Origin: Candidatus Phosphoribacter baldrii
GTDB lineage: Bacteria > Actinomycetota > Actinomycetes > Actinomycetales > Dermatophilaceae
NCBI GenBank assembly: GCA_016704565.1
Contig: JADIZV010000001.1
Coordinates: 186,001-250,000 of the forward strand
Direction of reading: 5' to 3'
Length of the DNA: 64,000 nucleotides
Shown here one piece after another: positions 17,662 to 25,563 of this stretch (position 1 is its first letter; the number at the start of each line of letters is the position of its first letter). A model generated the notes under the pieces. That model worked only from the letters and a program-made list of their open reading frames with translations. It was not told the DNA's origin and searched no databases. The position numbers were made by a program, and so were the translations under genes.

Positions 17662-18881
17662 GCGCGGCTCTCCCCCAGAGCCGCTCGGTAGGCCCGAGCC
17701 AACGCGGGCGCCTGGGTCCGAGCGCTGAACCGGCGCTCGAAGAGGGCCCGCGCCGCCACCGACGCCTGCGTCCAGACCGTCGAGGAGAGCAGGTGCGCCA
17801 ACCCGTCCGTGACCGCGTCGACGGTGCGTGGCACGGCCACCCCGGCACCGTCCTCGACCATCTCGGGGAGGGATGTATGGTCCGAGACGAGCGCCGGTAT
17901 GCCGCGCGCGAGCGCTTCCATGACGCTGTAGGGCAGGGCATCGACTCCGGACGGGTGGGCCAGAACGTCGAGGCCAGCCAGCACTTCGTTCAACACCTGC
18001 TGGCGAGGTACGAAGGACGTCCACGAGATCCCACGGGCCGCCAGATCGCTGTCTGACAGGCGGGGCGGCGAGCCGATGATGACCAGGCGCAGATCCGGGT
18101 AACGGGACCGCAGCCGGGAATGCGCCTGGACCACGAGGTCGCCGCCTTTGGCGTCGAAGTCCTTGGCCACGAAGCCGATCGTCGGTTGCTCCGCTCGCGA
18201 TCGGCCCCGGCCGACCCCGCCCGGCTGGAGGTCGACCTGAGGGTCGGCACAGTAGTTGGGCACCACGTCGACCCGGTCCGCGGGCCACCCCTGCTCAATG
18301 AGCCAGTCCCTGAGGAATAGGCTTGGCGACACGAATCGACGAGCCTGCCCCCCGTGGTGGGTGCACATGGACGCGCCGGTGGACCTGGCCACGACCCGGT
18401 CGAACGCGGTCGCCACTCGCAGTCGGGTCGGCCGCCACCCCCAGGCGTCCCGGTAGAGCCAGACCAGCGGGGCCCCCGCCGACGTGACAACCGGAGGGTG
18501 AGCTCCGTGGAATGCGGTGTGGAAGACATGGGCGTGGACGAGGTCGAAGGCGCCCGGCGCTACCCGGAAGTGCCGCAGGGGCTCCCGGAACACCACCCCG
18601 GACCGTCGCACGATCGCCTCCGCTTTCGCGGCCCCGGCGATGGCCATATCGCCGGGGGTGCGCGGCCGTCCTGACGCTCCCCGCCACCGCCCGAGCTCCA
18701 CAAGGGTGCCAGCCTCCAACGCGTGGTCATAGGTCACATAACGCACCCCCGGGGGCGGAGTGGCGAGCAGTTCCGCCGTGTAAGTGACATCGCCGGAATG
18801 GACGTCCCTGGCACCCACAGGGCTGACCAGCAGGACCGTCAGCGGACGCTCGATCCCGTCCTGGTCACCGGCCGAGCTCAC
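17655..18881 (-). CDS. Glycosyltransferase, GT4 family (last gene of coupled operon)
   Basis: A 408-residue GT-B enzyme starting at LTVLLVSPVGARDVHSGDVTYTAEL. The start GTG at 18881 overlaps the upstream stop as GTGA; the open frame continues upstream but has no family match there. Acceptor half includes FDLVHAHVFHTAFHG; the donor half has VDVVPNYCADPQ, IGFVAKDFDAKGGDLVVQAH, and SGVDALPYSVMEALARGIPALVSDHTSLPEMVEDG, where the usual E-G-F-G of the motif is DALPYSVMEAL. The seventh and last gene of the run that begins at 27524. Substrate unknown. Confidence 0.85.
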   Translation of the reverse strand: MSSAGDQDGIERPLTVLLVSPVGARDVHSGDVTYTAELLATPPPGVRYVTYDHALEAGTLVELGRWRGASGRPRTPGDMAIAGAAKAEAIVRRSGVVFREPLRHFRVAPGAFDLVHAHVFHTAFHGAHPPVVTSAGAPLVWLYRDAWGWRPTRLRVATAFDRVVARSTGASMCTHHGGQARRFVSPSLFLRDWLIEQGWPADRVDVVPNYCADPQVDLQPGGVGRGRSRAEQPTIGFVAKDFDAKGGDLVVQAHSRLRSRYPDLRLVIIGSPPRLSDSDLAARGISWTSFVPRQQVLNEVLAGLDVLAHPSGVDALPYSVMEALARGIPALVSDHTSLPEMVEDGAGVAVPRTVDAVTDGLAHLLSSTVWTQASVAARALFERRFSARTQAPALARAYRAALGESRAQ

Positions 18882-19804
18882 CGTCGGCTCCCGTCCGGCT
18901 GCCAGGCGCGGCGCGACCCCAGCCGGGCCCGCACCGACCTGGCCACCGAACGGACCAGATGGCCCGGGTTCAGCCGGACGGCCGCCACGAGGTGGCGACC
19001 CGTCCTGGTCACCGGCGAGCCGTCCCGGCGGGCCGCGGCGGCCGCCGTCACCGCGAGCCGCCCGTAGTGCCGTCGACCGGCTCGCCGACCCGTCTCGATC
19101 GCCGACAGGACGACCCGGTCGGGCCCTCGGCGCGCCAGGGCCTCGTGCGCGTCGAGCAGCGCGTCCCACTCGCGGGCCGCCGTGGCGTAGTCGCGGGAGG
19201 TGTTGTCCCGATGCACGTGGTAGCGCACGAGCGGATCGGCCACCGTCGCAGCCGGGCCGAACACCCGCAGCAGATCCAGCAGGAGACCCGAGTCCTGCTG
19301 CTGCAGCATCAACGGCGAGTGGCCGCCCACCGCCAGGTAGCGTTCCCGACGCACGAGCACGGAACTCAAGCACACGGTGTGCTCACCGCTGAGCACCCCC
19401 GGATAGTCCAGGACGGGGCAGTACTTGACCACTGGGCCGATCGGCAGCACCCACTCGAAACCGGTTGCGATGAACGCAACGTCCGGTTGGCTCTCGGCGA
19501 GGGCCAGTTGGCGCGCGAGCTTGCCCGCCAACCATTCGTCGTCCTGGTCGAGCAGCGCCACCCAGTCCGCCGACGTGTGCGCCACCCCGACGTTGCGAGC
19601 GACCGACACGCCGCGATTCGGCTGGCGGACATAGCGCACCCTTGGGTCGGTTTGGCTTCCCACCCATGACAGGTCCTCGGTGGACCCGTCATCGACGACG
19701 ACGACCTCCAGGTCCACGCCCTCCTGAGCCAGGACCGACCCGAGGCTGCGGCGCAGCCAGGGGCCCGGCTCGTAGGCGGGGATCACCACACAGACCCGAC
19801 TCAT
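18878..19804 (-). CDS. Glycosyltransferase, GT2 family
   Basis: A 308-residue GT-A inverting glycosyltransferase. Its N-terminus VCVVIPAYEPGPWLRRSLGSVLAQE and the VVVDDGSTED and ALLDQDDEW (DXD-type metal site) motifs are diagnostic. The middle contains the receptor-side LQQQDSGLLLDLLRVFG. The C-terminus is Arg-rich and probably membrane-associated. ATG at 19804 overlaps the upstream stop by 4 nt, and its own stop overlaps the next GTG by 4 nt. Typical of rhamnosyl or galactosyl transferases in capsule loci, but the donor cannot be read from sequence. Confidence 0.88.
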   Translation of the reverse strand: MSRVCVVIPAYEPGPWLRRSLGSVLAQEGVDLEVVVVDDGSTEDLSWVGSQTDPRVRYVRQPNRGVSVARNVGVAHTSADWVALLDQDDEWLAGKLARQLALAESQPDVAFIATGFEWVLPIGPVVKYCPVLDYPGVLSGEHTVCLSSVLVRRERYLAVGGHSPLMLQQQDSGLLLDLLRVFGPAATVADPLVRYHVHRDNTSRDYATAAREWDALLDAHEALARRGPDRVVLSAIETGRRAGRRHYGRLAVTAAAAARRDGSPVTRTGRHLVAAVRLNPGHLVRSVARSVRARLGSRRAWQPDGSRR

Positions 19805-22089
19805 CGGCTCATCGGCTCCTCAGCTAGCTCTTCGACGTAGCGCCGGAGGGCAGCCACGAACTCCTCCTGTGAGTAGCGTGCCGCATGCGCGCGGATCGCC
19901 TCAGCCGACCAGGTATGCCGTTCGCCCGCCTCGACGGCGGCGGTCACCGCTGCGGGGGTGGGTTCGGCGAAGAACAGCCCGCTCACCCCGGGCGCCACGG
20001 TGTCGAGATAGCCCCCGGCTTCCAGGGCCAGGGTGGGGACGCCGAAAGACGCCGCCTCCAACGGGGTCAGCCCGTAGTCCTCCAGGCTGGGCGCGACGAG
20101 GGCGGATGCCCGCGCATAGAGCCACCGCAACTGGGCGTCGCTCACCCCTGACACCACGCGGACGTTGGGCGGCAGGTCGCGGACCAACGCGGCTCGCCCC
20201 GGACCGCCGCCGACGACGACGAGGCGGCGGGACGGCATACCGGCGAACGCGGCGACCACGACGTCGACGTTCTTATAGGGCAGCAGCCGGGAGACGACCA
20301 GATGGAAGCCCGCGTCGGCCCAATCCGACAGAGCCCCCACCTCGTCCTCGGCACCTCCCCCGATCGCATGCGGGGCGGGGAGCACCGTCGCCTCGATCCC
20401 GTATGCCGCCCGCACCCGGTCGCGGACCACGCGCGAGTTGGCGAGGTAGCGGTCCGCGGACCGTGCCGCGCGGCGGTCCCAACGGGTCAGCCACGGACGC
20501 AGCACGGCAAGGGCGGCCCGGGTGGCCGATCGCCGACTGTCGGACCCGAGGTAGTCGTCGGTCTGGTAGAGCCACCGAGCCGGATTGTGACAGTAAACGA
20601 TTCGTCGACCCGTGGACCGGACGCCGTGCGCCCACCCGCTGGTGGACACCAGGACCACGTCGACATCCACGCGAAGTCGTCCGGTGGCCCAGGCGAGGAA
20701 CGGGAGTGCGAGGCGGTGGTTGCGGCGCAGCACGCCGATCCGGTTGAGCGGCGACGTGACCACGCTGGCGTCGGCGAACTCGGGGTAGGTCCCGGCCGGG
20801 TCGTAGAGCGTCGTGTAGACCGTCGCCTCGGGGAAAGCCGCGCGCATCGCGAGAACGACGCGCTCGGCCCCTCCGCGTTGGGTGAGGTAGTCGTGCGCGA
20901 TCGCGACCGTGGGTCGGGCGCGCGAAACTCGGCTCCCCGCAACGAGGTTGACGATCTCCCGGATCTGCTCGACCCGGTCCGCCCAATCGGGCACGGCCGT
21001 GTCGACGGGCGGCAGCGCTGTATCGGCCCCCCGCCCGCCGAACGCATCAGTAGGCGGGGGCAGCGCCGCCAGCACCGCCGCCGGGAAGCCCGCAGGCGCG
21101 GTGATGGTGAGGCGCGGCAAACCGGATTCGACGAAGCCGGCCACCGGAGTCGCGACGACAGGCCTTGCCGCAGCGCGGTATTCGTAGCGTTTGATCGGGT
21201 CCAGGCTCTGCGTGAACGGCGTAACCAGGTGCGGGACGAGCAGGACGTCGGCGTGCCGCAGATAGCCGGGGATCGTGTCGGCGGGCCGGGGGCCGAGCAG
21301 CACGACACCTGCGGCGGCGAGCCGGTCCCGGTCCGCAGCGGCCAGCGGCGCCGGCCCCACGCACACCACCGTGGCCCGTTCAGCCAGTGCCACCCCGGTC
21401 CGGGCCAACAGCGGCAGGTCCATCCGGTCGCTGTGGACCGTCCCGACGTAGAGGGCAACAGGTCCCGAGGGCAGGTCCTTCGGACGCCCCGAATCCCGTT
21501 GGTATGCCGCGAGATCCACCGCGTTCGGCACGAGGTGCACCGGGCGGGAGGCCGACTTGGTGGCCGCAAGGGTCGGCGAACAGACCACGACTTCGGCGGC
21601 GCGGTCAAGGAGCAGCGTTTCGTCGGTGACGAGCCGGGCGTGTTCGGCGGGCGTCCGGTCGGCGAGCAACCAGTCATCGGTGATGTCGTAAAGGGCCCGC
21701 CAACCGGTGGCGCGGAGGGTGGCCGCGCCGGAGGGATCGTTGACCCACAACACGGGGTCCCGGAAGCCCAGGCGTCGAGCCGCCCCGACCACGGTTCCGG
21801 CCAGCCGCTCGTCGACCTGCGAATCCACTTTTCGGGGAAGCCATTTCGTCGGCTGCAGCAGGAACAGCCGACCGCCGTCGACCCCCGACAGGACCGGGCC
21901 GGGGCGTAACCCCGCGCCCGGGCGCGGGACGACGCGGTCGCGGAGCACGGCATACAGGGGGTCGGCGGCGGGCTCGACGAACAGGACCCGCACCGTCGGG
22001 TCGGCGCGCAACAGCCCAGCGACGAGGTGCTGGTTGCGGCGCCACACCTGGTCCCACGCTTCGAGGGAGAGCACGACGAGGTCGGTCAC
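19801..22089 (-). CDS. Two glycosyltransferases fused in one 762-residue protein
   Basis: Residues 1-390 or so form one GT-B enzyme resembling teichuronic-acid TuaH-type transferases: LSLEAWDQVWRRNQHLVAGLL, YDITDDWLLADRTPAEHARLV, YVGTVHSDRMDLPLL and the donor-side PIKRYEYRAAARPVVATPV. From about 400 a second complete GT4 enzyme begins: VAIAHDYLTQRGGAERVVLAM, VYCHNPARWLYQ, VVSRLLPYKNVDVVVAAF, SLEDYGLTPLEAASFGVPTLAL. The linker is short with no frameshift or stop, so this is a true fusion that may add two sugars in succession. GTG start overlaps the upstream stop by 4 nt. Confidence 0.85.
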   Translation of the reverse strand: MTDLVVLSLEAWDQVWRRNQHLVAGLLRADPTVRVLFVEPAADPLYAVLRDRVVPRPGAGLRPGPVLSGVDGGRLFLLQPTKWLPRKVDSQVDERLAGTVVGAARRLGFRDPVLWVNDPSGAATLRATGWRALYDITDDWLLADRTPAEHARLVTDETLLLDRAAEVVVCSPTLAATKSASRPVHLVPNAVDLAAYQRDSGRPKDLPSGPVALYVGTVHSDRMDLPLLARTGVALAERATVVCVGPAPLAAADRDRLAAAGVVLLGPRPADTIPGYLRHADVLLVPHLVTPFTQSLDPIKRYEYRAAARPVVATPVAGFVESGLPRLTITAPAGFPAAVLAALPPPTDAFGGRGADTALPPVDTAVPDWADRVEQIREIVNLVAGSRVSRARPTVAIAHDYLTQRGGAERVVLAMRAAFPEATVYTTLYDPAGTYPEFADASVVTSPLNRIGVLRRNHRLALPFLAWATGRLRVDVDVVLVSTSGWAHGVRSTGRRIVYCHNPARWLYQTDDYLGSDSRRSATRAALAVLRPWLTRWDRRAARSADRYLANSRVVRDRVRAAYGIEATVLPAPHAIGGGAEDEVGALSDWADAGFHLVVSRLLPYKNVDVVVAAFAGMPSRRLVVVGGGPGRAALVRDLPPNVRVVSGVSDAQLRWLYARASALVAPSLEDYGLTPLEAASFGVPTLALEAGGYLDTVAPGVSGLFFAEPTPAAVTAAVEAGERHTWSAEAIRAHAARYSQEEFVAALRRYVEELAEEPMSR

Positions 22090-23141
22090 CGGTGCCCCTC
22101 GAGGACCCGTCGATAGACCGCGTCGGTTTGCGCGACCTGCCGTTCGATGGTGAACCGCTCGCGTTGCGCGCGGTGCAGATCGGCCCCGTATGCCGCCCGC
22201 CCACGCTCGTCATCGACCATCGCCCGCAGCCGGCTGGCCCCGTCGGCAAGGTCGGCGTAGAGCTGGGCGCCGGGCACCGAGCCCACCGTCTCCAGGTGGC
22301 CTCCGGACCCCGCGGCCAGCACCGGCAGACCGCACGACATCGCCTCGAGGACCGCCAGGCCCAAACCCTCGCGTGGGGTGGGTGCCAGAAGGATGCCCGC
22401 GCGGTCCATGAGGGCGCCGACATCATCGCGCCGTCCCAGCAGATCCACTGCATCGGCGATACCCAAATCGGCGGCGAGGGAGAGCAGCGACCCCCGTGCC
22501 GAGCCGTCCCCGGCAACGATGAGCCGCCATCCGCGTCGGGCTACCTGCGACTGCGCGAAGATGCGCAGCGCATCGTCCGTGTGCTTCTCGGGCTCCAACC
22601 GCTGCGCCAGCAGGACGAGCCGGTCGCGGGACTCCGTCGCCCTGTCGCGGTTCGGCACCCCCGTGTGGACGACCTGGGTTGGCGTGCGGCCACCGACAGC
22701 GGTGGCGACGAAGGCGCTCACCGCGATCTGAGCGTCGATCCGGCGACGGGCCAACGCCGCGACCAGCGGCCCGGCCAGCCCCGAGCCTGCCCCCCTGGCT
22801 GAGGCGAAGTGACACGTGGAGACGACCGCAGGAGCCAAGGCACGGGGGCGTGGCCCCAGCGCCAGGCTCGTCGAGAGCTCCGCCGCCGTCATGTGGACGT
22901 GGATCACCTCAGGTGGTTCTCCCGCGGTCAACGCGGCTCGGACCGCCCGTGAAGCATCGATGACCGAGGCAGCCGGTGTGTGCGAGATGTCCGGCCCGAG
23001 CACGGCGCGCATTCGGGTCGGGTCGCCGCCGATGACGGCGACCTGGTGAGCCTGACGGAACTGCTCGAGCGCCAGCCGGGCGACGAACCCCTCGACCCCA
23101 GCGAAGCCATCTGAGCGCATCACATGAACGATCCGGGTCAT
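22086..23141 (-). CDS. Glycosyltransferase, GT4 family
   Basis: A 351-residue GT-B enzyme with VMRSDGFAGVEGFVARLALEQ (Gly-loop variant), VHVHMTAAELSTSL, LLAQRLEPEKHTDDALRIF and the donor motif TPREGLGLAVLEAMSCGLPVLAAGSGGHLETVG. The E-G-x-G-L form and the following GSGG are typical of GT4 N-acetylglucosaminyl or mannosyl transferases. Coupled at both ends by 4-nt overlaps. Position 4 in the seven-gene operon. Confidence 0.86.
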   Translation of the reverse strand: MTRIVHVMRSDGFAGVEGFVARLALEQFRQAHQVAVIGGDPTRMRAVLGPDISHTPAASVIDASRAVRAALTAGEPPEVIHVHMTAAELSTSLALGPRPRALAPAVVSTCHFASARGAGSGLAGPLVAALARRRIDAQIAVSAFVATAVGGRTPTQVVHTGVPNRDRATESRDRLVLLAQRLEPEKHTDDALRIFAQSQVARRGWRLIVAGDGSARGSLLSLAADLGIADAVDLLGRRDDVGALMDRAGILLAPTPREGLGLAVLEAMSCGLPVLAAGSGGHLETVGSVPGAQLYADLADGASRLRAMVDDERGRAAYGADLHRAQRERFTIERQVAQTDAVYRRVLEGHR

Positions 23142-24253
23142 CTCAGTTCCTCGAACAGAGCGAGGTAGCGCGCAGCGACAACGTCCCAGGTGTGTTCAAG
23201 GGCGGTCGAGCGGGCAGCCGACCGAGCAGCCTGCGGCTGACCGGACAACACGACCTCGATCCCGCGCCGGATCGAAGCCGGGGTGCGCTGGACCAGGCGA
23301 CCGTTCACCCCTTCCTGAATCAGCTCGGCCGCAGGCCCGACCCGGGTCGTCACGACGGGCAGGCCGCTCGCCATCGCCTCGAGAACCACCAACGGATATG
23401 CCTCGTAGGCACTGGCCAAGACGAAGACATCGCAAGCGTGGAAGATCGATCGGGGATCGGCGACCGGCCCCACCAGGTGCAGCCGCCCCCCCATGAGTTC
23501 CGCGGCCGCGGTGCGCTGGATCCCCGCCACCAGGTCTGGGGTTCCGCCGACGACGACGAGATGGGTGGTCGACGGCAGGCTGGCGACTGCCGCCACGAGC
23601 TGTGGCAAGCCCTTACGGTCGAACTCGTGCCCGACAAAAAGCACGGCCCGATCATCCTCCGACAACCCCAGGCGGTCCCGCGCGGCCGCGCGTTCGTCTG
23701 CCGTGGGTGGCCGGAACCGCTCGGGATCCACGCCGTTGCCGATGACGACGCTGCGCGGCCGCACCCGTCGGAAGGTCCGGCGTAGAGCGGCATCGTCGGC
23801 CGCCGTCAGGTTGACGACGACACGATGGACCCGTCCCGACCGATAGCGCAGTGCGTCACGGGCAACCGTGAACGGGTGGACCGGATTACGGAGAAGCCGA
23901 AGGACGGGATGGCCGCGTTGACGCATGGCTTCCACCACCACACCGTGGTTGACGTAGACGTCGCCGACAAGGGCATCGTTGTGACACACAACGACGGCGT
24001 CCGGGTCATGCCGGGCAACTCGCCGGGCCAGCACCGTCCCGACGGTCGAGAACCAGATGACTCGTGCCAACAACGCGACCTTCCCCCGGACGCCGGGGCC
24101 CGGGGTGGGCAACCAGTGGCCCCGCGCCTCGGCGAGGGTGAACCGGGACGTCGGTATGCCGGCCCGCTGCCACTGCGTCTCCAAGTGGAAGGCGACGCCC
24201 CCCACACCGGTTCCCGGCCCGATCTCGGGAGCGACCTGGATGATCCGGATCAC
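23138..24253 (-). CDS. Glycosyltransferase, GT4 family
   Basis: A 371-residue GT-B enzyme. GTG at 24253 is chosen because it overlaps the O-antigen-ligase stop by 4 nt and places IRIIQVAPEIGPGTGVGGVA at the N-terminus; an open frame extends upstream without family match. Acceptor side: VYVNHGVVVEAMRQRGHPVLRL, which resembles heptosyl/galactosyl transferases that recognise a lipid-linked acceptor. Donor side: VIGNGVDPERFRPP, VGHEFDRKGLPQLVAAVASL, SAYEAYPLVVLEAMASGLPVVTTRVGPAAELIQEG. Function beyond the family is unknown. Confidence 0.86.
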   Translation of the reverse strand: MIRIIQVAPEIGPGTGVGGVAFHLETQWQRAGIPTSRFTLAEARGHWLPTPGPGVRGKVALLARVIWFSTVGTVLARRVARHDPDAVVVCHNDALVGDVYVNHGVVVEAMRQRGHPVLRLLRNPVHPFTVARDALRYRSGRVHRVVVNLTAADDAALRRTFRRVRPRSVVIGNGVDPERFRPPTADERAAARDRLGLSEDDRAVLFVGHEFDRKGLPQLVAAVASLPSTTHLVVVGGTPDLVAGIQRTAAAELMGGRLHLVGPVADPRSIFHACDVFVLASAYEAYPLVVLEAMASGLPVVTTRVGPAAELIQEGVNGRLVQRTPASIRRGIEVVLSGQPQAARSAARSTALEHTWDVVAARYLALFEELR

Positions 24254-25563
24254 GGTCGGGCCCGGACGTTGGCTAGTCGGCGGGCGCGTTCCTGCTCGCT
24301 CCTCGCCAAGGCATGAGCACCGAGGGCCAGTCCGGTGATCAGCCACGGCACCGAGCCCGAGACGGCGACCCAGAACAGGTCGAACTGTGCCTGGGCGAGC
24401 CGACAGACCAACACCATCAGCGGCAGTAGGCCGTAGGCGGGATCCATCCGGCGCAGCACGAGCATCGATCCACCGAACATGGCGAGGAAGGCGATCAGCC
24501 CGATCACGCCAGCCGAGGTGAGCACTTCCAACTCCGCGTTGGGCGGCTGGAACAGGGTGTCGAAGCGGTCCGTGTACCACCAGCGCAGGCCGACGCCGAC
24601 CCACGGGTCGGTGAGCCACACCTCGATCGCCTCGGAGAACCAGTTGAGCCGCTGCAGGGTCGAGTTGAAGCGATTACCGGACTGGAGTTGGTCCTGCACC
24701 ATCACTCCCACGGTGCCGAGCACCGTGGCCACGACGATCAGCACCATTCGAGATCTGCGTCGGTCGACGCGACGTCGGACGACGACAAGAAAGAACACGA
24801 CGGCCAACCCGAGCATCGCCTGTCGTGACTGGGTGATGGCCGCAGTGACGAGGAAGAGGGCGAGCAGCCAATGGGAATGATGGGTGCGCCACCCGAACCA
24901 GGTGGGCCGCAGGTAGACGAGAACGGCAGCAAGGGCAAGCATTGGGCCGGCAAAGTTCTTGTGCATGGCAAATGGCCAGGTGGGGTAAACCGGCCCGAAA
25001 TGCCCGCGGGCATACTCCGGCAGGGCCGTGGCGAGCGTTCCAATGCCGATGACGACGCTGGCCGCGAGCAAGAGCTTGATCGCGAGCGGACCCCGCCCTC
25101 CCCGTCCCACCGCCCAGCCGACGAAGAGCGCCCCGCTGACCAGCAGCCACGCGTGGAACCACTCGACGAGGTTCGCCAGATACGGGTTGACGACGACGGT
25201 GAGCAGAGTGGCGAACTGATACAGGCCGTTGAGCCCGACGATGGTGGCGAATTCGCGACTAACCGGGCGATGACACAGCAGCACGGCTGGCACGAACGCG
25301 ACGGCCAGCGCAACGTCGGAGATCGACAGGTTGACTCCCGCACCCCCGACCCGCTCGATGACGAGCATTGCCGGGACCGCGACGGTCGGGATGGCAATGG
25401 GGTCCAGCGACGTCAACCCCAGGGCGAGGGCGCCTCCAGCGATCGCCATGGAGACGATCGGCTGCCGCGGCACCATCAACCCAGCCACGACGACCAAGCC
25501 GACAGCGACGAACACCCCCAGCACGCGCACTGCCCACTCACGGAACTGCCAGGCGGTGCTCAT
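24250..25563 (-). CDS. O-antigen ligase/polymerase-like membrane protein
   Basis: A 437-residue integral membrane protein of the WaaL/Wzy type, which polymerises or ligates lipid-linked polysaccharide on the outer face of the membrane. About ten helices are visible. The large extracytoplasmic loop holds the conserved-looking AMHKNFAGPMLALAAVL segment (His and Asn typical of the HKN motif), followed by ITQSRQAMLGL (the SR motif of Wzy_C proteins) and VGVGLRWWYTD. ATG 25563 overlaps the upstream stop by 4 nt. In this island it is the only polymerase candidate. Whether it is a polymerase or a ligase cannot be told. Confidence 0.85.
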   Translation of the reverse strand: MSTAWQFREWAVRVLGVFVAVGLVVVAGLMVPRQPIVSMAIAGGALALGLTSLDPIAIPTVAVPAMLVIERVGGAGVNLSISDVALAVAFVPAVLLCHRPVSREFATIVGLNGLYQFATLLTVVVNPYLANLVEWFHAWLLVSGALFVGWAVGRGGRGPLAIKLLLAASVVIGIGTLATALPEYARGHFGPVYPTWPFAMHKNFAGPMLALAAVLVYLRPTWFGWRTHHSHWLLALFLVTAAITQSRQAMLGLAVVFFLVVVRRRVDRRRSRMVLIVVATVLGTVGVMVQDQLQSGNRFNSTLQRLNWFSEAIEVWLTDPWVGVGLRWWYTDRFDTLFQPPNAELEVLTSAGVIGLIAFLAMFGGSMLVLRRMDPAYGLLPLMVLVCRLAQAQFDLFWVAVSGSVPWLITGLALGAHALARSEQERARRLANVRARP

